A stretch of 6,662 bases of DNA, from assembly GCA_955651735.1 (NCBI GenBank), contig CATPAM010000205.1:1-6662 (forward strand), written 5' to 3'. This DNA comes from Candidatus Acidiferrales bacterium (lineage in GTDB: Bacteria; Acidobacteriota; Terriglobia; Acidiferrales; UBA7541). The position numbers and the translations under genes were made by a program. Shown piece by piece: positions 1-6,383 of this stretch (its first letter is position 1; each line of letters starts with the position of its first letter). Under the pieces are notes generated by a model that was given only the letters and a program-made list of their open reading frames with translations, did not search any database and was not told the DNA's origin.

Positions 1-61
1 CAATCAGCAATGAGTCAAAGCGTCCGTTCCGGTGTCTAATTCATTTGGCGGCCAGCAATTT

Positions 62-68
62 GAGGGAG
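62..68 (+). promoter_or_regulatory. Ribosome binding site favouring the GTG start at 75
   Basis: GAGGGAG is a good Shine-Dalgarno match, 6 bases before GTG at 75. The upstream TTG at 45 has no comparable purine-rich element, so this site decides the start. Confidence 0.5.
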
Positions 69-74
69 AGGGGC

Positions 75-695
75 GTGCTTGACAGATTGACCCGCCATTG
101 GGTGCGCACAGGGCTTACGGTGTTAGTAGCCGCGCCTGCCCTGCTGGGAATTGCAGGGGCAGCTTATGCTATTCATCTCTGCGTTTCAGCCAGGGCACTC
201 ATCAACTCGGCGCGCGTAATACGTACGACGGCGGATGCCGCGCGTGAAATCGCCGCTTGGAGAAGGCGTTCGGGCAACGAGTTTTGGGTGGAAAACCACG
301 ACGTCGCGCCGGAGAAAACTTACAAAGCAGAAATTGTGAATCTCGAAATAGCCCGCCTAGGATTAATTGAACTCACGGGAGTCACCCTAGAAGTAACGAT
401 GCACGAAGCAAAATTGCGGCGCATCACAGTTACTGAGACGACAGGGTGGTACCCGTTGGCCTCAGTATGGATTCGAGAATGGTTCGATGCTGGTTTGCCG
501 AATCGTTTGCTTGTGAGTCGGACAGGCAAGCCGTCAGCGGCTGTGGTGTCATTCCCCTCGTCCGTGTCTGACGACCAAAGAAAAAGAGTATTCGCTTTCA
601 ATACGAATTGTTTGGCGCGGCCCAGAGTGTGCAAGACCGCCGAAGACATCCTTCCTGGCGTGTGGCAGTTAGACTCGAAGGTAAATCCTGATTAA
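75..695 (+). CDS. Membrane-anchored hypothetical protein
   Basis: I do not recognise this protein. With the GTG start at 75 it has 206 residues: a short basic N-terminus (Arg/His/Lys-rich to about residue 12), one hydrophobic segment at about residues 13-36 rich in Val, Ala, Leu and Gly, and then a soluble domain of about 165 residues. This predicts a single-pass protein with its bulk outside the cytoplasm. Two cysteines near the C-terminus (in NCLARPRVCK) could form a disulfide, which is inference. I chose GTG at 75 because GAGGGAG at 62-68 lies 6 bases upstream; a TTG at 45 is also possible. The frame is open to the window edge, so a start further left cannot be excluded. Its stop codon lies inside a sequence block repeated upstream of the ACT gene. 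The secreted-protein gene follows on the same strand 131 bases on, so both may act at the envelope. Confidence 0.6.
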   Translation: MLDRLTRHWVRTGLTVLVAAPALLGIAGAAYAIHLCVSARALINSARVIRTTADAAREIAAWRRRSGNEFWVENHDVAPEKTYKAEIVNLEIARLGLIELTGVTLEVTMHEAKLRRITVTETTGWYPLASVWIREWFDAGLPNRLLVSRTGKPSAAVVSFPSSVSDDQRKRVFAFNTNCLARPRVCKTAEDILPGVWQLDSKVNPD

Positions 696-829
696 CGCCG
701 TTACCGGAGATGTACAGTCCTAGAACTGGACTTGTCCGGTCAGCCGACCAGGAGTTAGCCTTTCGCGGGATAATAGAGGGCACCCGTTACGCATCTAAGA
801 CTGCATCTCACTGATGGGTGCCGACCATG
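681..829 (+). repeat. Upstream region sharing ordered blocks with 1971-2114 (copy 1)
   Basis: This stretch covers the last codons of the first gene and the leader of the second. Five short blocks recur in the same order upstream of the ACT gene: an 18-base block at 681-698 (17 of 18 identical to 1971-1988), TTACCGGAGA at 701-710, GTCCGGT at 734-740, a -10-like GATAAT at 769-774, and GGTGCCGAC directly before the ATG at 817-825. End-to-end spans are similar (about 136 versus 132 bases) but spacing between blocks differs. It probably carries the promoter of the secreted-protein gene; no convincing -35 box is visible. Confidence 0.5.
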
Positions 830-1951
830 CGCTCAAAGTTTCTGCATTTCCTTCGCTTGTGCTTACCGCTGATTCTGTTGGCTGTCTATCATCGCCCAAC
901 ATTCGCAGCCATACGCCCTTCGTTTGCACTGGACTACTGCGCGTGGCACGCAACACATGCGGTGCTGGTTGAAGTCACGCCAAAGGACGGTGTTTTTATC
1001 GTCCTTGAGTCGTGGACAGGTGAACTGCAACCAGGTGACCGTCTAATCGTTCCTGAGCTACAGCCTGCCCTCGGCGCCATGCCGATTTCTCTTAATCCCA
1101 AAAGGACCGATTTCTTCGCCCCCGATGAGAGTGGGATAAGCGAACAGATTCCACGACAGCCTGTTGGCTCACGAATGGTTCTCTTCCTCAAAAGGGAAAG
1201 AGGCTCAGAAGCATCACCCACTCCCGCAAATACAGAATCAGGAGAGAAATGGCGACCTGCTGATTTCTCGAACGAAATGAGGACCTCAGTTGTCTGGATA
1301 GATAGTGGATACCTCTATGGCTTCCAGCAAGTCATGAATCCGGGTCCCAGTGTTCTCACGAGATTGGACACCTCTCTCCAAAAAATGAAAGACCGTGTGA
1401 CGGAGATTAATCGTATTCACAGGGAACTCGTGGAGGTCGTCAGTATCGGAAACAGCGGTGCTAGAGCCGAAGGCCTCAAACCTTATGTGCGTTCAGAAGT
1501 GTATGAAGCCCAGCGACTCGCTCTGAACGAATTGGGCAAATGCGGACCTGCGGCGGTTGGGACGATTCGTGGAATGCTGAACGACCCGGCCTTTGGCGAC
1601 GAAGCGGCTGAGCTGGTCAAAGCATTTGTCGAGGCAGGGGGTGAAGCGGTCGGAGAAGAATTGACCAGCCGTCTGCAACAAGAGTTGGCGTTCTGGGAAG
1701 CTACGGCGCCTTTGCTATCCCAAGGCTGGTGGAATCAGGACCCGTCGCCTCACGCACCACTGCGAGACAGGTACTCGCAGACTCTTGAGTTGATTCTTGG
1801 GCTTGAGCGAACGCGTTATACCCCGGCGTTAACCACGGCAAAGAACCTTGGTAATCTTTGGCGCTCTCTTCCACAGCTAAATGACCCAAGCGGCCTCAAT
1901 CAAATGGCCGAAGAATGCGACAAGTTGATAGAACACCTACGGGCGAACTAG
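827..1951 (+). CDS. Secreted hypothetical protein with HEAT-like C-terminus
   Basis: The protein has 374 residues from ATG 827; an in-frame GTG at 818 would add three. The N-terminus is a classical Sec signal peptide: MRSKFLHFLR, a hydrophobic LCLPLILLAVY core, then HRPTFA with probable cleavage after Ala27. No lipobox is present. The mature N-terminal part, about residues 36-80, looks like a small beta domain (CAWHATHAVLVEV, then GVFIVLESWTGEL and PGDRLIVPEL). A second beta-rich stretch follows (SRMVLFLKRE). The C-terminal third, from about residue 205, is helical, with helix pairs resembling HEAT repeats (LNELGKCGPAAVGTIRGML, FGDEAAELVKAFVEAGGEAV). Similar exported proteins without known function occur in acidobacteria-like genomes as I recall, but I cannot name a family. 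No catalytic motif is seen, so a periplasmic binding or scaffold role is inference. GGGTG 6 bases before ATG is a modest ribosome binding site. Confidence 0.65.
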   Translation: MRSKFLHFLRLCLPLILLAVYHRPTFAAIRPSFALDYCAWHATHAVLVEVTPKDGVFIVLESWTGELQPGDRLIVPELQPALGAMPISLNPKRTDFFAPDESGISEQIPRQPVGSRMVLFLKRERGSEASPTPANTESGEKWRPADFSNEMRTSVVWIDSGYLYGFQQVMNPGPSVLTRLDTSLQKMKDRVTEINRIHRELVEVVSIGNSGARAEGLKPYVRSEVYEAQRLALNELGKCGPAAVGTIRGMLNDPAFGDEAAELVKAFVEAGGEAVGEELTSRLQQELAFWEATAPLLSQGWWNQDPSPHAPLRDRYSQTLELILGLERTRYTPALTTAKNLGNLWRSLPQLNDPSGLNQMAEECDKLIEHLRAN

Positions 1952-2076
1952 ACGGACACAGATACACGTCGTAACTCCTGATTAACGCGCTAGCGAGTCC
2001 AGCCGCAGGTAAGGATTTTCTTACCGGAGAAGTGGAATCCGACCCAAGATCAGACCGGGCAGATGTCCGGTAGGCG

Positions 2077-2082
2077 TATAAT
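2077..2082 (+). promoter_or_regulatory. Candidate -10 box for the ACT gene
   Basis: TATAAT is a perfect sigma-70 -10 hexamer and would start transcription near 2089, about 23 bases before the ATG. The expected -35 position (about 2054) is GC-rich and not consensus, so the promoter may need an activator or use the upstream GTCCGGT element. Confidence 0.4.
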
Positions 2083-2098
2083 CCTTCATTGACACGGC

Positions 2099-2106
2099 AG
2101 GAGGTG
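2099..2106 (+). promoter_or_regulatory. Strong ribosome binding site of the ACT gene
   Basis: AGGAGGTG is fully complementary to the 3' end of 16S rRNA. The AGGAGG core ends 7 bases before the ATG at 2112. It is the strongest site in the window and implies high translation. Confidence 0.85.
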
Positions 2107-2111
2107 CCGAC

Positions 2112-2501
2112 ATGGCCAAAACCAAGCAATTCACAATCGCGGTTGACAACCAACCCGGTGCAGTTGCAGGAATCGCGAAAACACTTGGGAATGCCAAGGT
2201 GAATATTCTCTCTTTGTTGGGAACTGCCCAGGGCACGGCCGGGACGGTTCAGGTCGTCGTCGACGATGCTCGGCGTGCCAAGAAAGTTCTCGACGCGGCC
2301 CGGATCGCCTACTCGGAAACTCCCGCGGAACAGTACGATCTGCCCAACAAGCCGGGTGCGCTGGCGCAAAGCCTCGAAAGGCTCGCAGCGAAAGGCGTCA
2401 ACCTGAATTCCATCCACGCCACTGCCGCGAAGGGCGGCAAAAAGGCCGTTGTGGTCTACACCGTCGAAGCTGCCGCACAAGCCGCAACCGCCACCGCGTA
2501 G
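2112..2501 (+). CDS. Tandem ACT-domain protein
   Basis: This 129-residue protein is made almost wholly of two ACT modules. The first, about residues 5-65, has VDNQPGAVAGIAKTLGNAKV then NILSL and a strand TVQVVVDD. The second, about residues 70-120, has LPNKPGALAQSLERLAAKGV then NLNSIHAT and KAVVVYTVE. The PGA(V/L) turn followed by a helix, and then a (V/L)N(I/L) strand, is the signature of ACT ligand-binding sites at the strand-helix loop. ACT domains bind amino acids or other small ligands and usually regulate a partner enzyme. Here no enzymatic domain is fused, so it may act alone as a sensor or as a trans-acting regulatory subunit; ligand and partner are unknown. No amino-acid biosynthesis gene lies nearby. 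The Ala/Thr-rich tail (AAAQAATATA) is probably disordered. The start is fixed by the AGGAGG element. Confidence 0.9.
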   Translation: MAKTKQFTIAVDNQPGAVAGIAKTLGNAKVNILSLLGTAQGTAGTVQVVVDDARRAKKVLDAARIAYSETPAEQYDLPNKPGALAQSLERLAAKGVNLNSIHATAAKGGKKAVVVYTVEAAAQAATATA

Positions 2502-2782
2502 GAATAAATCTTTCTTTCCACTGGGTGCGGTTGACAGGAAATTCCCTCTCATGAGTGATGACACACCACGACCGAGATTCCAGGCGTTCTATTGAGCGAG
2601 GCCCTGAAGGTAAGGACCCATTCGGGTGGAAGGATGAAATGCGGTCTGACGGATTCATGTGGCGCGTAGCTGTGGACAGGTTAGCAAGCAGGGATACGTT
2701 TTCGACGCCTACCCGCTACAGTTTCCGCTACAGTGGCCTTTGAGGGTTCACCGCGATTCTCTTTTAAGCGCCTTTATTTAGT
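2502..2782. other. Non-coding stretch between the ACT gene and tRNA-Lys
   Basis: No convincing gene lies in these 281 bases. A 62-codon frame from GTG 2555 has no ribosome binding site and an unlikely composition, so I treat it as chance. Visible elements are an isolated TTGACA at 2531-2536 without a matching -10 box, a short palindrome GGAAATTCC at 2537-2545, a 10-base direct repeat at 2713-2734, and an AT-rich patch at 2759-2780 just beyond the tRNA 3' end. I see no intrinsic terminator with a U-tract for either convergent transcript. Confidence 0.6.
2713..2734. repeat. Direct repeat, 10 bases at a 12-base period
   Basis: CCGCTACAGT occurs at 2713-2722 and again at 2725-2734, separated by two bases. 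The second copy ends 48 bases past the tRNA-Lys 3' end. It could be a recombination arm site, a regulator site or simple slippage; nothing decides among these. Confidence 0.6.
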
Positions 2783-2857
<75 letters not shown>

Positions 2858-2872
2858 ACAGACAACTTCAGA

Positions 2873-2901
2873 ATTTTACATGCGGCGCGCATCTTTGTCG
2901 A
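2873..2901 (-). promoter_or_regulatory. Promoter of tRNA-Lys
   Basis: On the minus strand TCGACA (2896-2901, 5 of 6 to TTGACA) and TAAAAT (2873-2878, 5 of 6 to TATAAT) are separated by exactly 17 bases. Transcription would start near 2866, about 9 bases before the mature tRNA 5' end, which is typical for a tRNA gene. Confidence 0.75.
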
Positions 2902-2952
2902 ACGGCCGGCTGCGTGGGATTTTCGTGCTCGCGCCAATCCAAGTTGGAGGCT

Positions 2953-3909
2953 TTAGGCGCGGAGGACGGCGGTGAGTTCGCGGGCGACTTCGCGGGCGCG
3001 GGGAAGGTCGCCCGGGTCGAAAGAAATGGCGGCTACTCGCGGGTGGCCGCCGCCCCCAAACTTCTCCGCCAACGACGCCAGATTCTTGTCGGCGCTCGCC
3101 TGGTTCCACGGATTTGTTCCGAGGCTGACTTTCGCGCGCACGGCCGAAGCACTCACACTGACCGAATAAACACATTCCGGATGGAGCAGGTACGGAATGA
3201 ATTTGTTGTAACCTTCCAGGTCCAGATCGCTGACGTCAAAAAAAATGACATTGTCGCGGGCTTCGGCGCGCTGGCCAAGAATTTCAATCGAGCGGCGATG
3301 ACGCTCGAGCAAAGGGCCCAGGTGCTTCGCTACGAAAGGCAACTGAATCATTTCCGGGAGCGAGCGATAGGCCAGTTCTGGAATGATGCGGGCGGGCAGT
3401 CCGTCTTCCGGCGCCGCTTCAATCACGAGGGCAAGCTGCGTGGCGGGTTCGGCGATTTCCACGGCAGCCTGCGGGGTAGGATATTGTGCGCCGTCAATGA
3501 TGTCGCCCCAGTGGATCAAATCCTCCAGCGGCCGCGCATCAAATCCGAATTTCTCCTTCGCCACTGTAGCGATCAGCTTGGTGCACGAGCGGTAGTCCGG
3601 CTCATAAAACATGTGTGGGCCGGGATGTTCTCGAAAATGCCGGGCATCTTCCGGAGTGAGGAAGGCGCTTTGGTGATGGTCGAACCACCAGGTTAGTTTC
3701 GGCGAGTTCGAGTACTTGAAGTCCACGATCACATTCTCATCGCCGTCGAATAGGCCGCCCTCCCAAGGATGCGCGGCGCGGTGCGTCATGCCGCTGAAAT
3801 GGAATTCGGCGGAGGAGTCGAAGCGTTCGCGGTAGAAGCGGTAGAAGAGCGCGGCGGAGGCGGTGCCATCGAAGCAGCGATCGTGAAAACAGAGCCGTAC
3901 GCTGGTCAT
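2953..3909 (-). CDS. DHH/DHHA1-family phosphoesterase
   Basis: This 318-residue protein has the ordered metal-binding motifs of the DHH superfamily: FHDRCFDGTASA near residues 8-19 (His9, Asp10, Asp14), IVDF with Asp63, the DHH triad in WWFDHHQ at 77-79, and HWGDIID near 137-143. The C-terminal DHHA1 domain ends in FGGGGHP at about 284-290, the glycine-rich substrate loop. Relatives hydrolyse short RNA (NrnA type), cyclic dinucleotides, pAp or polyphosphate with Mn2+ in the cytoplasm; the exact substrate cannot be read from the sequence. I start at ATG 3909 because motif I begins eight residues later; a TTG at 3999 would add a 30-residue tail lacking family features. No Shine-Dalgarno sequence precedes ATG 3909, but a hairpin lies 26 bases upstream. 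It is divergent from the MFS gene and followed by tRNA-Lys. Confidence 0.9.
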   Translation of the reverse strand: MTSVRLCFHDRCFDGTASAALFYRFYRERFDSSAEFHFSGMTHRAAHPWEGGLFDGDENVIVDFKYSNSPKLTWWFDHHQSAFLTPEDARHFREHPGPHMFYEPDYRSCTKLIATVAKEKFGFDARPLEDLIHWGDIIDGAQYPTPQAAVEIAEPATQLALVIEAAPEDGLPARIIPELAYRSLPEMIQLPFVAKHLGPLLERHRRSIEILGQRAEARDNVIFFDVSDLDLEGYNKFIPYLLHPECVYSVSVSASAVRAKVSLGTNPWNQASADKNLASLAEKFGGGGHPRVAAISFDPGDLPRAREVARELTAVLRA

Positions 3910-3935
3910 GTCGAGCCGGAATGCGCCTTTCTGTG

Positions 3936-3957
3936 CCTCGGTGCGAATTTTCCGAGG
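3936..3957 (-). other. Hairpin in the leader of the DHH gene
   Basis: CCTCGG at 3936-3941 and CCGAGG at 3952-3957 form a 6-bp GC-rich stem around a 10-base loop. It lies 26 bases upstream of ATG 3909. A TTGACT at 3994-3999 (minus strand) could be the -35 box of a promoter starting near 3965, which would place the hairpin in the mRNA leader. The -10 box (CATTGT) is poor. Confidence 0.35.
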
Positions 3958-4059
3958 AACAAAGCTCTTAACAATGCAAGCAGGTCTTTCGGAAGTCAAG
4001 CGGAAATCCGCTCACGCAGGAGGGCGATTTTTCCTAGGAGTGTGGCTGCGAATACCGTG

Positions 4060-4088
4060 TCGGCACAATTGGTAAAGTCGGCTAAAAT
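4060..4088 (+). promoter_or_regulatory. Promoter of the MFS gene, probably leaderless
   Basis: TCGGCA (4060-4065, 4 of 6 to the -35 consensus) and TAAAAT (4083-4088, 5 of 6 to the -10 consensus) are separated by 17 bases. The predicted start near 4095 falls next to the ATG at 4097. No Shine-Dalgarno sequence lies between the -10 box and the ATG, which supports a leaderless mRNA. Confidence 0.5.
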
Positions 4089-4096
4089 CGCGCGCG

Positions 4097-5377
4097 ATGC
4101 CTGACGTTCCCCAACCGACCAAAACGGAAACCGCGGCACCGAGCGGCTCGACACGCCTCTTCGACTGGCCTGGGCAGATCACCGCCGCGGAGCGCAAATC
4201 CCTCCTCGCCGGCGGGCTCGGCTGGATGCTGGACGCCATGGACGTGATGCTGTATTCGCTGGTGCTGACCTACCTGATCCGCGAATTCTCCATGGACACG
4301 CGCACGGCCGGTTTTCTGAATTCCCTTACTCTCGTGGCGTCCGCAATTGGCGGTCTCTTATTCGGCGTGGTGGCAGACCGTATCGGGCGAACGCGTGCCT
4401 TGATGGTGTCGATCTTGGTGTATTCCCTGGCTAGTGCGGCTTGCGCGTTTTCGCACTCGGTCACGCAATTAGCGACGTTTCGTTTTGTGCTCGGCCTGGG
4501 CATGGGCGGCGAATGGACAGCCGCCGCCGCGCTCATCGCGGAAACTTGGAGGCCGGAACACCGCGGGAAGGCACTCGGCCTAATGCAATCGGCGTATGCG
4601 ATCGGCGAAGCAATTGCCGCTCTGGTCGTACGGCTCGTGCTGCCAAACTTCGGGTGGCGCGCGGTATTCCTAGTCGGCGTTCTGCCTGCGCTTCTGGTGT
4701 TCTGGATTCAATCCAGCGTGCCGGAACCAACGTTGTGGAGCGAGCGCCAGTTGGTCCGCACGCGGCGGCCACCACTCCGGCGCCTGCTCTCTGGCAAAGT
4801 TCTGCGCATCGGACTATTGGCGACGACGATGAACACTTGCGCCCTGTTCGGATACTGGGGCCTGTTCACGTGGATCCCTGCGTATCTGTCTCTCCCACCG
4901 GCGCAAGGCGGCCGCGGACTTAGCCTGGTGAAGACAACGACCTTCTTCCTGGTGCTGTGCGCAGGAAAATTCGTGGGCTACGCAGCTTTCGGTTTCCTCG
5001 CCGACGCATTCGGCCGCAGAAAGCCTTACTTCACATACCTGCTAATTGCGGCCGTGCTGGTCCCCATCTACGGAATGACCAGCCGCCCCACCTTACTACT
5101 GCTTCTCGGGCCGTTTGTTGCGTTCTTCGGAACGGGATTTTTTTCGGGATACGCCGCGATCGCCAGCGAAATCTTCCCCGGCGAAATCCGCGCAGCGGCC
5201 ATGGGTTTGAGCTACAACGTGGGGCGTGGGATCTCGGCGATTGCGCCGTTCGCGGTCGGGGCTTTGGCCATTAAGCACGGCATTGGGCCAGCCTTCATGC
5301 TGCAGGCTGGTGCTTTCTTTGCCGCCGCGATGCTTTCTTTGACACTCCCGGAAACCCGCGGGAGTCGCTTGATGTAG
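4097..5377 (+). CDS. MFS transporter, SHS-like (metabolite:H+ symporter)
   Basis: This 426-residue inner-membrane protein has the size and hydrophobicity of a 12-helix major facilitator. Helix 1 carries LGWMLDAMDVMLYSLVL with acidic DAMD at 46-49, as in sialate/lactate and aromatic-acid proton symporters. Motif A is GVVADRIGRTR at 90-100 between helices 2 and 3, and its second-half copy is GFLADAFGRRK at 299-309. VLGLGMGGEW at 131-140 in helix 4 is typical of the SHS (sialate:H+) group and relatives. A basic cytoplasmic loop (RTRRPPLRRLLSGK, 221-234) joins the two halves. The family imports small carboxylates or related solutes with protons; the substrate is not predictable, and no catabolic genes sit beside it. 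The 40-residue N-terminus is polar. Its stop lies one base from the stop of the convergent DUF3891 gene. No frameshift or missing motif is seen. Confidence 0.93.
   Translation: MPDVPQPTKTETAAPSGSTRLFDWPGQITAAERKSLLAGGLGWMLDAMDVMLYSLVLTYLIREFSMDTRTAGFLNSLTLVASAIGGLLFGVVADRIGRTRALMVSILVYSLASAACAFSHSVTQLATFRFVLGLGMGGEWTAAAALIAETWRPEHRGKALGLMQSAYAIGEAIAALVVRLVLPNFGWRAVFLVGVLPALLVFWIQSSVPEPTLWSERQLVRTRRPPLRRLLSGKVLRIGLLATTMNTCALFGYWGLFTWIPAYLSLPPAQGGRGLSLVKTTTFFLVLCAGKFVGYAAFGFLADAFGRRKPYFTYLLIAAVLVPIYGMTSRPTLLLLLGPFVAFFGTGFFSGYAAIASEIFPGEIRAAAMGLSYNVGRGISAIAPFAVGALAIKHGIGPAFMLQAGAFFAAAMLSLTLPETRGSRLM
5344..5365. other. Hairpin near the convergent gene ends
   Basis: ACTCCCG (5344-5350) and CGGGAGT (5359-5365) form a perfect 7-bp stem with an 8-base loop, inside the last codons of the MFS gene and 13 bases before the DUF3891 stop. 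There is no T-tract on either side, so it is at best an imperfect terminator or an mRNA 3' end stabiliser. Confidence 0.35.
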
Positions 5378-5378
5378 A

Positions 5379-6224
5379 CTACGCGACAGCAAAGCGGGCC
5401 GCGGACAACGTACCGCCGGCATGCAGGGTAAAATTCAGCGCCGTATATGGGGCGCGAGCCAGCGTTTTCTGAAAATCGAGGCTATCAACATACAAACGCT
5501 TCGGCACCTTCCTCGTTAGGATGCTTGCTTGCAGCGGTTCCCTGCGGAATGGGTAGGGCCCCAGCGAAACCGCATTTGGCCCGTCCGGGCGCAGCTCCCA
5601 GTCGACTTCGCTGCCCTGGTCATCCACGGGAACGTTCTCGATGGTCGCGTCGCGCGGCGTGCCGCTCATGCAAAAGTAAAGCGAGAGACGGTCCAAGGCT
5701 TCGAGCCGTCGCGAATTGTTCTCCAGCAATTTGTCCTGGACAAACTCCCTGTTGGCCGTTTCCCCGCGAAGATCCACTTTCAACCGCAATTGCTGCAGCT
5801 TCAATCCTTGTAGAAAGCCGCTGACCAGCTCCGTCTCCGTGGACTTCACATATTTGGCGGAAAAGCCCGGAATTGTCGCACGCGCCCGGTCATACAATCC
5901 CGACGCGTGCATGCTCACCAGCAATCCGGCATAGCGATCCGCTTTGACCGCGCGCTCAATTCCCCGCTGATAAAGCTGGATATGTACGTCCGTGGGAAGC
6001 GACATGAAGCTGTAGGGCAAACGCGTTTTGGGGTCGACTTGCGGTAGCAACTCCCATTCCCGCCAGCCATTGTCGTGTTCGGTGGCCGCCAGCCGCAGCG
6101 ATTCGAAAGGCTCGGGGCGCTGAAAAAGCTCGTTCCCCCATTCGCGCGCAAGAAAACCGGACAGCACTGCGTGATCCGTTTGCCGGATCAGAACAAGTTC
6201 ATCGCCTTGCTCTTGAACGATCAT
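5379..6224 (-). CDS. DUF3891 family protein
   Basis: This 281-residue protein is of unknown function. Its N-terminus, MIVQEQGDELVLIRQTDHAVLSGFLAREWG, matches my memory of the DUF3891 family, which starts at this methionine. Conserved-looking polar positions are His18 (TDHA), His50-Asp51 (EHDNGWREW), His81 and His106 (SMHASGLY), spaced like ligands of an HD-type metal hydrolase; this functional reading is inference. No signal peptide or membrane segment is seen, so it is probably cytoplasmic. The reading frame is open for 101 more codons upstream, but ATG 6224 has GAGGG 7 bases upstream and is the family start. The length is slightly above what I recall for the family because of a C-terminal beta-rich region (about 195-281) that may be a separate domain. 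It is convergent with the MFS gene, stop codons one base apart. Confidence 0.82.
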   Translation of the reverse strand: MIVQEQGDELVLIRQTDHAVLSGFLAREWGNELFQRPEPFESLRLAATEHDNGWREWELLPQVDPKTRLPYSFMSLPTDVHIQLYQRGIERAVKADRYAGLLVSMHASGLYDRARATIPGFSAKYVKSTETELVSGFLQGLKLQQLRLKVDLRGETANREFVQDKLLENNSRRLEALDRLSLYFCMSGTPRDATIENVPVDDQGSEVDWELRPDGPNAVSLGPYPFRREPLQASILTRKVPKRLYVDSLDFQKTLARAPYTALNFTLHAGGTLSAARFAVA

Positions 6225-6231
6225 TGCGCTG

Positions 6232-6236
6232 CCCTC
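6232..6236 (-). promoter_or_regulatory. Ribosome binding site fixing the DUF3891 start
   Basis: On the minus strand GAGGG lies 7 bases before ATG 6224. It decides the start against the longer open frame that reaches 6527. Confidence 0.7.
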
Positions 6237-6315
6237 GTTCGCGGCTCCTTCGAAGGATTTTTCCGATTGCGCCCGCACTTCAACGCAGGCGCCAGCGTTT
6301 CGCGCCTTTGCCCCT

Positions 6316-6321
6316 ATTATG
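6316..6321 (-). promoter_or_regulatory. Candidate -10 box for the DUF3891 gene
   Basis: CATAAT on the minus strand matches 5 of 6 bases of the -10 consensus and would give a leader of about 85 bases. No good -35 box stands at 16-18 bases spacing, so this is tentative. Confidence 0.3.
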
Positions 6322-6383
6322 CGCCGCGTTGCGCCGGCAATCCAGCGTGGACTCGTGACAGCCCCCTCGCCGTCTCCACCACA

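Larger units (their letters stand above)
1971..2114 (+). repeat. Upstream region sharing ordered blocks with 681-829 (copy 2)
   Basis: This region lies between the secreted-protein gene and the ACT gene. It carries the 18-base block at 1971-1988, TTACCGGAGA at 2021-2030, GTCCGGT at 2065-2071, a perfect -10 box TATAAT at 2077-2082, and GGTGCCGAC at 2103-2111 directly before ATG. The order matches 681-829. The second copy of the 18-base block contains a TAA at the place where the first copy ends a gene, so it may be a relic of a coding 3' end. Confidence 0.5.

Noticed and set aside
2089..2094. TTGACA as a -35 box upstream of the ACT gene
   Set aside because: It lies downstream of the TATAAT box and only 17 bases before the ATG, leaving no room for a -10 box and leader.
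1896..2564. 222-codon minus-strand frame over the ACT gene
   Set aside because: It lies antisense to a clear tandem-ACT gene with a perfect ribosome binding site. Long antisense frames are common in GC-rich DNA.
2616..2627. ACCC/GGGT mini-hairpin as a terminator of the ACT gene
   Set aside because: A 4-bp stem without a T-tract is too weak to call.
2555..2743. 62-codon plus-strand frame downstream of the ACT gene
   Set aside because: It has no ribosome binding site, no recognisable motif and no coding-like composition.
2914..3696. 260-codon plus-strand frame antisense to the DHH gene
   Set aside because: It is the complement of a well-supported phosphoesterase with all family motifs. Its translation is Arg/Gly-rich with no recognisable domain.
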